Part shown: positions 1 to 6,368 of the stretch, in pieces
Numbering within the stretch: the first letter of the stretch is position 1
Layout of the letters: each line of letters opens with the position of its first letter
From: Nanobdellati archaeon
GTDB taxonomy: Archaea; EX4484-52; JAADEF01
Assembly (NCBI GenBank): GCA_015520895.1
Contig: WAPH01000015.1
Location: 1-20,733 of the forward strand
Length of the DNA stretch: 20,733 nucleotides
Reading direction: 5' to 3'
The notes under the pieces: model-generated
Databases searched by the model: none
Told to the model about the DNA's origin: nothing
Seen by the model: the letters and a program-made list of their open reading frames with translations, nothing else
Made by a program: the position numbers and the translations under genes

Positions 1-113
1 ATGGCTATTGTGAATACAACTAATAGAACTGATCCTATTGTTGCTGAGATAGCTTTTTTAAGATTTGGTTTGTTTTTAATTTCTTTGGTTAAAGAGAATA
101 ATTTCTCTGCCAT
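1..113 (-). CDS. N-terminal fragment of a membrane protein (runs off left edge)
   Basis: An ATG at 113-111 on the minus strand opens a frame that stays open to the window edge (37 codons). It starts MAEKLFSLTKEIKNK, a lysine-rich N-terminus, and passes into a hydrophobic stretch from about residue 22 (ISATIGSVLLVVFTIA) that looks like a first transmembrane helix with the basic part on the cytoplasmic side. The start is supported by a TATA-like box (TATAAATA, about 136-144) roughly 26 nt upstream, which would give a leaderless mRNA, and by a striking inverted repeat over the same region. The family cannot be identified from so little sequence. A plus-strand frame from position 1 to 144 exists over the same DNA but has no upstream context and reads as a shadow. 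Confidence 0.65.
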   Translation of the reverse strand, partial: MAEKLFSLTKEIKNKPNLKKAISATIGSVLLVVFTIA

Positions 114-139
114 AGAGAAATTAGGGCAGAGAAATTATT
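97..139 (-). promoter_or_regulatory. Operator-like inverted repeat over TATA box and start codon
   Basis: A perfect 15-nt inverted repeat (AATAATTTCTCTGCC at 97-111, its complement at 125-139) is separated by 13 nt. A third, direct copy of the core AGAGAAATTA lies at 114-123, 14 nt before the copy at 128-137. On the minus strand the element begins in the TATA-like box and ends in the first codons of the leftmost gene. Blocking TBP or polymerase at this place is a common mode of archaeal repression, so an autoregulatory or signal-responsive operator is the natural reading; an mRNA hairpin is less likely if the transcript is leaderless. Confidence 0.6.
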
Positions 140-160
140 TATAGTTAACGGTTAAAACCT

Positions 161-1384
161 TTATTTTAATTTATATCTTAAAATACCTCCAATTCCGGAG
201 AACATAGTAAACTGCTTACCTTCAGGGGAATCTTCAGAAATAAGATAAAAAGAAGTTCCATAAAGTTCTGCACGCTCTTTCAAGTACTTTTTAACACTCA
301 TCTCTTCTTTCTCTACCTCTTCACTACCACAACTTTCACATTTTATAGGTAAAGAAGCATCCTTTTTTAATCTTACTAATACTCCTTCATAACCACATTG
401 CTTGCATTTGTACTTTATAGCAATAAAAGGCGCATGTTCTGATAAAAGCAAAGAATCCAATGCCCCCATTTCTAAAGCATTCAATGTATCTCTCAATCCG
501 TAAACTACTAATTCATCATCTTTTTTTAACATTTTGAAAAACTTATCAACTATGCTTTTTTCTTCCAGATAAGCGCTTTCTTTCAACACATCTTCAGCCC
601 TTGCAATTACTTCTCTTATTCCTTCCTCACCTGCATAACCAGTATCAATCACCTTTATAATTTTCTTTTTTAACTCGAAAGGCAAATAATCTCCCTCCGC
701 AAATTCGTATTTTAAAGGTCCTGGTCCTCCTATTAAAATACCTTTAAGATTTTTCTCTCCCTTAAAAATCTCTGTTGCTACTTCACCTACTTCTTTCTCA
801 AATGCCAATAATAAACCTTCTCTTACTCTCATAAATCTTGCTGCACTTTGACCTCCTTTAGCAGTTTTACCAGGGACCATACTCTCTATTTTCTTTACGA
901 CTTCTATGGATTTCCCTCTTAGAAAACCTATAGCAGCTTCTTGTCTGTCTATTGCAATAATACCATAAACATCCTTATCCTCAAACATCTCTTCTAACGG
1001 CTGAGTAACAAATACTTGATCGCATCGATAAAGTTTGATAGGAACAGGTTTAGGAGGTACGACCTCCCATATTTTAATATCTTGTTCGCCTTCTCGTTGA
1101 GAAATGTTACCGGAAAAGATCACAAGACCGGTTTCAGGAGTCTCACGATAATACTTCAAAGCATTAGCTATTTTAGATAAAGCGTCAATAACATTGTTTC
1201 TCGTAGTTTTTGATTTTATATTTTCTGCGGTACTAATTTCTTTAGCAATCATGTTCTTTATTTCATTAATATTATGACCTGCAGGAATATATACACTAAC
1301 TAATTCTGTATGTCTCCCTCTTATTTCCTTTAATTTTTCAAGAAGTTCTTTAACTTCATCTTCGTTCATTACTTTAACTTCCAT
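161..1384 (-). CDS. prf1: Peptide chain release factor aRF1
   Basis: Archaeal class-1 release factor, which reads all three stop codons in the ribosomal A site and triggers hydrolysis of peptidyl-tRNA. The 407-residue length is normal for the eRF1/aRF1 family. The N-terminal stop-codon domain carries NIKS at residues 55-58, the middle domain the catalytic GGQ at 177-179 within GKTAKGGQSAARF, and the C-terminal domain a zinc-ribbon-like set of cysteines at 327, 330, 349 and 352. Normally the last domain contacts ABCE1 and archaeal eRF3-like factors. The gene is divergent from tRNA-Trp, and the AT-rich 61-bp gap between them has to hold both promoters. No Shine-Dalgarno precedes the ATG at 1384. 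The frame ends just before the regulatory repeat of the leftmost gene. Confidence 0.97.
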   Translation of the reverse strand: MEVKVMNEDEVKELLEKLKEIRGRHTELVSVYIPAGHNINEIKNMIAKEISTAENIKSKTTRNNVIDALSKIANALKYYRETPETGLVIFSGNISQREGEQDIKIWEVVPPKPVPIKLYRCDQVFVTQPLEEMFEDKDVYGIIAIDRQEAAIGFLRGKSIEVVKKIESMVPGKTAKGGQSAARFMRVREGLLLAFEKEVGEVATEIFKGEKNLKGILIGGPGPLKYEFAEGDYLPFELKKKIIKVIDTGYAGEEGIREVIARAEDVLKESAYLEEKSIVDKFFKMLKKDDELVVYGLRDTLNALEMGALDSLLLSEHAPFIAIKYKCKQCGYEGVLVRLKKDASLPIKCESCGSEEVEKEEMSVKKYLKERAELYGTSFYLISEDSPEGKQFTMFSGIGGILRYKLK

Positions 1385-1410
1385 AATATCTAAACTTTTA
1401 GAAAGAAGTA

Positions 1411-1431
1411 ATCTTTTAAAATTTTAATATA
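1411..1431 (+). promoter_or_regulatory. TATA-like box of tRNA-Trp
   Basis: An AT-only run (TTTTAAAATTTTAATATA) is centred about 26 nt before the first base of the tRNA at 1446, the normal distance for an archaeal TATA box. The same run may serve aRF1 on the opposite strand. Confidence 0.45.
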
Positions 1432-1445
1432 CCTTTTATGGTTGA

Positions 1446-1572
1446 GGGGACGTGGTGTAGCGGGAACATCGTGGGCTCCAGAGCTTCAAGCTTTGGAGCT
1501 ATGAGCGAAGATGCAATGATTTAAAGAAAGTGGAGAAACCCACGGCCCTGGGTTCAAATCCCAGCGTCCCCA
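1446..1572 (+). tRNA. tRNA-Trp (CCA anticodon) with intron
   Basis: Full cloverleaf. The acceptor GGGGACG (1446-1452) pairs with CGTCCCC (1565-1571), and the discriminator is A1572. The T arm is CTGGG-TTCAAAT-CCCAG (1548-1564). The anticodon stem is GTGGG (1471-1475) with CCCAC (1539-1543), and the anticodon CCA lies at 1478-1480. The D stem GTGT/ACAT has one G-U pair. A 56-nt intron sits at the canonical 37/38 position. The 3' CCA is not encoded, and a T run follows directly at 1573-1577 and may act as terminator. The last 19 bp overlap the end of cbf5 on the other strand. Confidence 0.96.
1482..1537 (+). other. Archaeal tRNA-Trp intron with bulge-helix-bulge splice motif
   Basis: The splice site can be read base by base. 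CTCC (1476-1479) pairs with GGAG (1532-1535) as the 4-bp central helix. It is flanked by 3-nt bulges AGA (1480-1482) and AAA (1536-1538), and the intron-side helix is GCTT/AAGT. Cutting between bulge positions 2 and 3 on both sides removes 1482-1537 and leaves a seven-base loop CTCCAGA. This is the standard substrate of the archaeal splicing endonuclease. The 56-nt intron is short, and I find no convincing box C or box D, unlike the guide-RNA introns of many euryarchaeal tRNA-Trp genes. An alternative hairpin CCA-g-AGCT-tca-AGCT-t-TGG would compete with the splice motif. Confidence 0.9.
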
Positions 1573-2543
1573 TTTTTCTTCCATAATTTAGGGTAATATT
1601 CGCGATCCATAATAATCGTTAAAGGTCGAGCAGCAATACCTTGAAATTTTTTCTTAACTTCTTCTATATCACCCTGAGACTGAAATATACCTACTAACTC
1701 ACCCTTCATATTATAACCTGCTAAAATATCTCCTTTTTTAACATCTTTTTGTATCATCACTATCCCTTTGTAATACAAAGGCGCACCATATAATATAGCG
1801 CTAATAGCAGAATCTTTTATATAAACCTTTTTAAGGTGTCTCACGCCTCTTTCAATAGGTAAAATATAACCCTCTAAAGCATCTTTTTTTCCTTTTTCAA
1901 AATAAAGCCACGCTCTTTCTTTTAACTCATTAAGATCTACTGCAAAAGATTCATCAAAACCTCCGCTTTCTATTCTTCTCAATTCCTGCATATGCGCATT
2001 CGAACCTAATTTCTTACCAACATCTATACAAAAGGTTCTCATATAAGTGCCAGATTCAACAGTTGCTTTAAAAAGCACATTTTTATCATCTATTTCTAAC
2101 ACATCTATTTTATAAACCATCCTTTTACGTGGTTTTTTACTTACTGCACTTTTTCTCGGAGGTTTATGATAATACGGTTTCCCTTCAAAACTTTTCAATA
2201 CATTCTTTATTTTTCTTTCACTAACTCTCTTATGTATATGCATTAGCACAACGTAAGTCTTAGGAAGCATATGCATATATTTCATTATTTTAGTTGCCTT
2301 TCCTAAGAGAATAGGTAAAACGCCCGAAACACTAGGATCTAAAGTACCTACATGCCCTGCTTTTTCAACTTTAAGCATTTCTTTAACCCACATGCTAACT
2401 TGCTGACTACTAGGACCTGGTATTTTATCCACAATAACAATACCAGAATGAAGAAGTTCTTCTATACTTCGCTCATGAGGATATTTACCTAAATCGTCTC
2501 GAGGTTTATAATCAGCATCTTTAATATACATATTTTCCATCAT
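1554..2543 (-). CDS. cbf5: tRNA/rRNA pseudouridine synthase Cbf5 (H/ACA RNP catalytic subunit)
   Basis: Converts uridine to pseudouridine, guided by H/ACA RNAs together with L7Ae, Nop10 and Gar1, and can also make Psi55 in tRNA. The 329 residues match archaeal Cbf5. The TruB-type catalytic motif GHVGTLDPSVSGVLP holds the catalytic Asp at residue 69; SGTYMRTFCIDVG is the second conserved core block; the C-terminal third (about 235-312) reads as a PUA domain that binds the ACA end of the guide RNA. Two tandem ATGs (2543 and 2540) are possible starts. There is no Shine-Dalgarno, but a TATA-like run at 2559-2576 is placed for a leaderless mRNA. The TGA stop lies in DNA encoding the T loop of tRNA-Trp on the other strand. 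Confidence 0.96.
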   Translation of the reverse strand: MMENMYIKDADYKPRDDLGKYPHERSIEELLHSGIVIVDKIPGPSSQQVSMWVKEMLKVEKAGHVGTLDPSVSGVLPILLGKATKIMKYMHMLPKTYVVLMHIHKRVSERKIKNVLKSFEGKPYYHKPPRKSAVSKKPRKRMVYKIDVLEIDDKNVLFKATVESGTYMRTFCIDVGKKLGSNAHMQELRRIESGGFDESFAVDLNELKERAWLYFEKGKKDALEGYILPIERGVRHLKKVYIKDSAISAILYGAPLYYKGIVMIQKDVKKGDILAGYNMKGELVGIFQSQGDIEEVKKKFQGIAARPLTIIMDREYYPKLWKKNGDAGI

Positions 2544-2558
2544 ATCTGAATGTTCAAG

Positions 2559-2576
2559 TTAAAATTTAAAAAATAT
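2559..2576. promoter_or_regulatory. Shared TATA region between cbf5 and the FKBP gene
   Basis: An AT-only run (TTAAAATTTAAAAAATAT) lies between the divergent genes. On the minus strand it places transcription about at the first ATG of cbf5, giving a leaderless message. On the plus strand it places the start near 2593-2600, just before the GAGGTG ribosome-binding site (2597-2602) of the FKBP gene. Confidence 0.45.
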
Positions 2577-2608
2577 TGTGATATTTTATGATTAGAGAGG
2601 TGCTTAAA

Positions 2609-3307
2609 ATGGCAGCTATCCAAAAAGGAGATATAATAAAGTTGTATTATGCAGGTTATGTTGCAGAAACGAATGAGCTCTTCGATACAAATATAGAAGA
2701 AGTTGCGAAACAACATAATAAATATAACAAAGATGTAAAATACGAACCTATCACTGTAATAGTGGGAGAAAGACACGTAATTCCTGGATTAGATGATGCT
2801 CTAATAGGTAAAGAGATAGGAAAGGAATACGTTATAACAATAGATGCTAAAGACGGATTTGGTGAGAGAGATTCTAAACTTATAAAAACTCTCCCCCTAG
2901 ACCAATTTAAAAAACAGAAAATAAATCCATATCCTGGAATGATATTGACATATGAATCAGGTCATCAAGCAAAAATCATCGCAGTAAGTGCAGGTAGAGT
3001 AAAAGTAGATTTTAATCATCCTTTAGCAGGTAAAAAACTTCGCTATATGTTCAAAATAATAGAGAAAGTAGATGATTTGAAAGAGCAATTTGATGGATTA
3101 ATTCAAACATTAATAGGAGGTAAAATAAATGAGGATTTGTACGAAATAGATAAAAGAAATAGAATTATATACTTAGATAAAAGCATAGAAAGTTTGAAAA
3201 ACTTTGTTAGTGAAATAGCACAAAAATACCTAAAAAATGCTAAAATAGAAATCAAAAACTTAAAAGAAAATCGATCTAAAAAGGAAATTGAAAAAAGCAA
3301 ACCTTAG
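2609..3307 (+). CDS. FKBP-type peptidyl-prolyl cis-trans isomerase, long archaeal form
   Basis: Cytoplasmic proline isomerase and folding helper. The N-terminal part begins IQKGDIIKLYYAGYV and goes on to TVIVGERHVIPGLDDALIGKEIG, the FKBP core. An insert-in-flap segment of about 45 residues (around VKYE through GMILTYESGHQAKIIAV) gives the SlyD-like chaperone lobe, and NHPLAGKKLRYMFKI returns to the FKBP fold. About 70 extra C-terminal residues, lysine-rich at the end, match the long (about 26 kDa) archaeal FKBPs. I choose ATG 2609 (232 aa): GAGGTG lies 6 nt upstream, whereas the earlier in-frame ATG at 2588 has no ribosome site and may lie upstream of the transcript start. The gene converges on the glycosyltransferase, with only 6 bp between stops. 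Confidence 0.93.
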   Translation: MAAIQKGDIIKLYYAGYVAETNELFDTNIEEVAKQHNKYNKDVKYEPITVIVGERHVIPGLDDALIGKEIGKEYVITIDAKDGFGERDSKLIKTLPLDQFKKQKINPYPGMILTYESGHQAKIIAVSAGRVKVDFNHPLAGKKLRYMFKIIEKVDDLKEQFDGLIQTLIGGKINEDLYEIDKRNRIIYLDKSIESLKNFVSEIAQKYLKNAKIEIKNLKENRSKKEIEKSKP

Positions 3308-3313
3308 ATCACT

Positions 3314-4525
3314 TTATTTAATTTCCTTTATTTCTTCTCTAGGCTTCCATCCTATATTTTCATATTCCTCTAATACATTATAATAAAGTTTTGCTGTTTT
3401 TTGTGCAATAGCATACCAATTAAATTCGTTCTTAACCGTATTTAATGCGTTCTTACTTAAATAATTTCTTAATTGTTCATCACTTACTGCCCTCAATATT
3501 TGGTTCTTTAAAGACTCCACATTTTCATTAAAAAAAGTTAAACCGTTATATTCATGTTTTACTACTTCTCTTAAACCCCCTACATCACTTGCTATCACTA
3601 CCTTACCATACTTCATACCTTCTAATGCCACAATTCCGAAAGGTTCGTATCTAGAAGGTACTACTACAATATCGGCTAAAGTATATAATTTATTTCTTTC
3701 ATCATCACTTATAAATCCTAAGAATGCAACTTTATGAGCAATACCTAAAGAATAAACCAAATTTTTAGCCTCTTCAGTATAATAGCCTTTTCCGGCTATC
3801 ACTAACTTTAGATCATCTCTTACCTTTAAAGCTTCTGCAAAAGCTTTAATAAGCACGTCCAATCCTTTCTCATACACGTGCCTTCCTATGAAAAAAACAA
3901 TATGTTCATAAGGCAATGCGTATTTGCTACGTTCCTCTGTATCCGCCAGCAGAGAATCTTCAACTTCAAAAACTCCGTTAGGTATAACTTCTATTTTATC
4001 GTGAGGCACATGCAATACATAAGATATCTCATCTCTCATATAATAAGAACAGGCAATTACTTTCCATGCTTCATAAGCTAATCTTTCCTCTAAAAAATGA
4101 ATAAATTGCTGTCTATCGTCGTATATACCTCCTCTTCTTCCGTGTTCTGTTGCGTGTATGGTTGCAATGAGAGGGATTCTAAAAAGATGCTTTAATATGA
4201 TAGAGGCGTTAGATACTATCCAATCGTGAGCGTGAATAATTTGAATATCTTTCTCCTTAATTATAGGTATTGCAGCATTTACAAATAAAGTATTAAGTTG
4301 TGCAACCCAAGAAGGAAAATCTTCTGCAGGAATATTTTCAGCAGGAAATCTATAAACTTCTACATTACCTTCTTTCTCATATTCCTTAAAATCTCCATAA
4401 CCGGGAGTAAGGACAATTACTTCTCCATATTTTTCTCCATATGCTTTAGCTAAAGATGCTACATGCTCCGCTAATCCACCTACTTTATTGGGTGGATATT
4501 CCCATGCCAAATGAAGAACACGCAT
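3314..4525 (-). CDS. GT-B glycosyltransferase (glycogen synthase-like, GT4/GT5)
   Basis: A 403-residue retaining glycosyltransferase with both Rossmann domains. The N-terminal domain opens MRVLHLAWEYPPNKVGGLAEHV, where the PPxxVGGL loop is typical of glycogen/starch synthases and related GT4 enzymes; IIHAHDW (96-102 region) is the usual domain core. The C-terminal domain has GRHVYEKGLDVLIKA (donor-site start) and the EX7E motif EPFGIVALE with E304 and E312. Substrates cannot be told: a glucan synthase or an ADP/UDP-sugar transferase both fit. There is no signal peptide or membrane helix, so it is cytosolic. Its ATG overlaps the stop of the upstream half-glycosyltransferase as TAATG, pointing to coupled translation and probably a shared function. 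Confidence 0.9.
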   Translation of the reverse strand: MRVLHLAWEYPPNKVGGLAEHVASLAKAYGEKYGEVIVLTPGYGDFKEYEKEGNVEVYRFPAENIPAEDFPSWVAQLNTLFVNAAIPIIKEKDIQIIHAHDWIVSNASIILKHLFRIPLIATIHATEHGRRGGIYDDRQQFIHFLEERLAYEAWKVIACSYYMRDEISYVLHVPHDKIEVIPNGVFEVEDSLLADTEERSKYALPYEHIVFFIGRHVYEKGLDVLIKAFAEALKVRDDLKLVIAGKGYYTEEAKNLVYSLGIAHKVAFLGFISDDERNKLYTLADIVVVPSRYEPFGIVALEGMKYGKVVIASDVGGLREVVKHEYNGLTFFNENVESLKNQILRAVSDEQLRNYLSKNALNTVKNEFNWYAIAQKTAKLYYNVLEEYENIGWKPREEIKEIK

Positions 4526-5229
4526 TAATATACTCCCTCCACATATTCTTTATAAGCAGATTTATAATCCTCTATAACTTTTATCTGCCAATTCTTTTCA
4601 AACGGATTTATGTATGTTAGCTTATCACTACCCACTCTATAATCGTGAATTAAAATATCTTTTACGCTGTGCTTCGTTGTGTGCACCTTCTCAGAAGTAT
4701 CAATAGCAGACAACTCCAATTTTTTTACTGCTCGAGTATATAAATTATCTACACCCCCGCTCCGCTGTACTTCTAAAGAATACATATTAATGAATAAAGG
4801 CTTATGTAAAACCGCCTTTAGATTAATACCTGCAGGAAATGTAGACCAATCATGACTATGAATAAGATCGATATCTCCTTCGTTATGAAAAATATCAGCC
4901 ACTTTCCTACAAATATCCACACTAAAAACAGCAGACCATGTTAAAGGAGAGTAAGCATTTATAGGAGTAGAGATGTAATGTATCTTTATTCCATTTATCT
5001 CATCCTTAGATTCGTGTTTTAAAGGATCATATGCCACTAGGTGAGTATCAACATTGTATTCAACTAATTTCTCGGCTATCTCCTTTATATTCACAGATAT
5101 TTCACTCACTTTCCGCGGAAAAAAATCAGGAGATATTAATACCACTCTTTTTAATTTTTTATGTTTTTCATAAGCATATTCATCTACTTCCAGCATTTTA
5201 AGAATTTTCTTTAATATCATTTCCTGCAT
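4525..5229 (-). CDS. Stand-alone N-terminal domain of a GT-B glycosyltransferase
   Basis: About 234 residues matching only the acceptor-binding half of a GT4/GT5 enzyme. Seen: RVVLISPDFFPRKVSEISVNIKEIA, aligned with the WEYPPNKVGGLAEHV strand-loop-helix of the next gene; LIHSHDWSTFPAGINLKAVLHKPLFINMYS, aligned with its IIHAHDW region; and an interdomain region TYINPFEKN corresponding to VIPNGV. It then ends in a linker helix with no donor-binding domain and no EX7E motif. The glycine-rich GGL loop is degraded to KVSEIS, which argues against catalysis alone. I choose ATG 5229, with GGGTGA just upstream, over the TTG at 5244. It may be a regulatory or structural partner of the following full enzyme, which is inference. 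Confidence 0.75.
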   Translation of the reverse strand: MQEMILKKILKMLEVDEYAYEKHKKLKRVVLISPDFFPRKVSEISVNIKEIAEKLVEYNVDTHLVAYDPLKHESKDEINGIKIHYISTPINAYSPLTWSAVFSVDICRKVADIFHNEGDIDLIHSHDWSTFPAGINLKAVLHKPLFINMYSLEVQRSGGVDNLYTRAVKKLELSAIDTSEKVHTTKHSVKDILIHDYRVGSDKLTYINPFEKNWQIKVIEDYKSAYKEYVEGVY

Positions 5230-5261
5230 CAGAGTCACCCTCAAAAAGTTAAAATAAAAAA

Positions 5262-5822
5262 TTAAGGTATAAAAGTAATAACCACGCTATACATCACACT
5301 AAACCACACAACTGCGCTTCCTAATACAATCAAACTGATAATATATCCTTCTACAATATCTACATTTACGTATTCTTTTAAAAACCTTAAGAAAATGCCG
5401 TAACTTCTTAAAATTAGTAAAATACCTACAAAAGGCGCAAATATTTTTGCTATAGGTATTGAGTAGAAAATAGTTGTAAATACTAAAGAAGCGATTAAGG
5501 TAAACGCTGTGTAACCAATAACAGCTAATGATTTAAAATAATCTAATTTTTTATTCATAAAAAGTAAAAGTTCATAAAGTAAATATGCACTAAAAAAGTG
5601 TGAAACTATTGATAATGCGGTTCCTACTAAAAAAGTAATAGCTAAATTCTTCCACATGGTAGCGTTTAGCATAAAATTAGTATACATTAACGTTAAAAAA
5701 GCCATAGTAACGCCAAAAATTAAACTATTGCCAATTGCAAACCAATAACCGTCATGTTTAAACATATTCTTTTTCCTTTCATCAATAAACTCCATAGGAT
5801 TCCATAATAGCCTATGTGCCAT
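5262..5822 (-). CDS. Yip1-family-like multi-pass membrane protein
   Basis: A 186-residue protein with a short cytoplasmic N-terminus (MAHRLLWNPMEFIDERKKN) followed by about five hydrophobic helices: roughly residues 27-50, 57-82, 95-120, 124-145 and 157-184. The NPMEFI-like opening, followed by a helix bundle containing a conserved-looking GYTAFTLIAS segment, resembles archaeal Yip1-domain proteins, whose function is unknown. A good ribosome site (GGTGGTGAT) lies just upstream of the ATG. It sits between the glycosyltransferase pair and the GC-rich intergenic element. The Yip1 assignment rests on overall pattern, not on a diagnostic motif. Confidence 0.7.
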   Translation of the reverse strand: MAHRLLWNPMEFIDERKKNMFKHDGYWFAIGNSLIFGVTMAFLTLMYTNFMLNATMWKNLAITFLVGTALSIVSHFFSAYLLYELLLFMNKKLDYFKSLAVIGYTAFTLIASLVFTTIFYSIPIAKIFAPFVGILLILRSYGIFLRFLKEYVNVDIVEGYIISLIVLGSAVVWFSVMYSVVITFIP

Positions 5823-5834
5823 CTTATCACCACC

Positions 5835-5849
5835 GTTAAATATTTAAAG
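5835..5849 (+). promoter_or_regulatory. TATA-like box for the candidate small RNA
   Basis: GTTAAATATTTAAAG lies about 26 nt before position 5870, where the GC-rich element begins. Read on the minus strand it would put transcription inside the start of the Yip1-like gene, so it fits a plus-strand promoter better. Confidence 0.4.
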
Positions 5850-5869
5850 GTGTATGTCCTTAATATATG

Positions 5870-5948
5870 TTACCTTGGTGTTGGGCTCGGATGGGCAGGC
5901 GTAAAGATTTTGGCTCTGAAGGGGCAACCCCAGGATGGTTGCCCGTCA
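5870..5948 (+). ncRNA. GC-rich structured intergenic element, candidate small RNA
   Basis: Between two minus-strand genes, 5881-5947 is about 60% GC (40 of 67 bases), far above its surroundings. In AT-rich archaea such GC islands are usually structured RNAs. It can fold in two exclusive ways: a perfect 8-bp hairpin GGGCAACC/GGTTGCCC (5923-5930 with 5937-5944), or an 11-bp stem with three G-U pairs between GATGGGCAGGC (5890-5900) and GGTTGCCCGTC (5937-5947), enclosing a GGGG-CAA-CCCC hairpin (5921-5931). A TATA-like box sits at the right distance on the plus strand. I find no box C/D pair and no ACA box in the expected place, so it is not assigned to a known class; a minus-strand leader of the Yip1-like gene is the alternative. 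Confidence 0.55.
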
Positions 5949-6335
5949 TGCTTCTTTAATAAGTATGTTCTGTATGTTCTCTAATTTTTTAATGCGCTTA
6001 CTATGATCTCTTAAAATCTCACTTACCCTCTCTAAAGATTCGCTCAATAGTTTAACCTCTCGTAAAAGCGTTTTTCTAAAATTACTTTCATCTTTAAGAT
6101 CTCCCAAGTAAGGTTTCAAAGTAGTAAGAAACTGAGAAGTCTCTTTTTTAATATTATAATAGTCCTCATCTAAAATAGCAATTAAATTTTCTAACTCGTT
6201 AACTCGTTTTTCTAACACATCTAATGATACATTAAACTTATTAATAATAAGATCCACTTTCTTTTCTAAATTATCTAATTTTTGATTTAAATCATAAACT
6301 GCTCGTGCCAATTCTTCCTTACTTATTTTAACCAT
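5946..6335 (-). CDS. Coiled-coil protein of unknown function
   Basis: A 129-residue, highly charged protein that is almost entirely predicted coiled coil. Heptad-like spacing of Leu, Ile and Val runs from about residue 10 to 60 (LNQKLDNLEKKVDLIINKF... LEKRVNELENLIAIL) and again from about 85 to 127 (LLREVKLLSESLERVSEILRDHSKRIKKLE). There are no cysteines, no membrane segment and no enzymatic motif. A scaffold or SMC-like partner role is possible but unsupported. The ATG at 6335 has no Shine-Dalgarno; TATATTAAAC about 25 nt upstream fits a leaderless start. The stop codon lies in the base of the GC-rich element. The gene follows adkA in the same direction with a 33-bp gap. Confidence 0.75.
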   Translation of the reverse strand: MVKISKEELARAVYDLNQKLDNLEKKVDLIINKFNVSLDVLEKRVNELENLIAILDEDYYNIKKETSQFLTTLKPYLGDLKDESNFRKTLLREVKLLSESLERVSEILRDHSKRIKKLENIQNILIKEA

Positions 6336-6368
6336 ATATTATTTAGAGCAAATGTTTAATATATAATT

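Noticed and set aside
1..144. Plus-strand 47-codon frame starting with ATG at position 1.
   Set aside because: It overlaps the minus-strand gene start that has a TATA box and membrane-protein composition; the frame begins at an arbitrary edge and shows no motif.
1482..1537. Box C/D guide RNA inside the tRNA-Trp intron.
   Set aside because: Only AATGATT resembles box C, no CUGA is present, and the length is too short for the usual two-guide form.
2588..2608. Upstream in-frame ATG of the FKBP gene at 2588.
   Set aside because: No ribosome site; GAGGTG is correctly placed for ATG 2609, and the TATA position suggests that 2588 may lie before the transcript start.
5870..5948. Known riboswitch (fluoride, TPP, c-di-GMP) or box C/D or H/ACA RNA.
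   Set aside because: The conserved cores of those classes that I can recall are absent; no C/D pair and no ACA/ANA box follow the lower stem. Kept only as an unassigned structured RNA.
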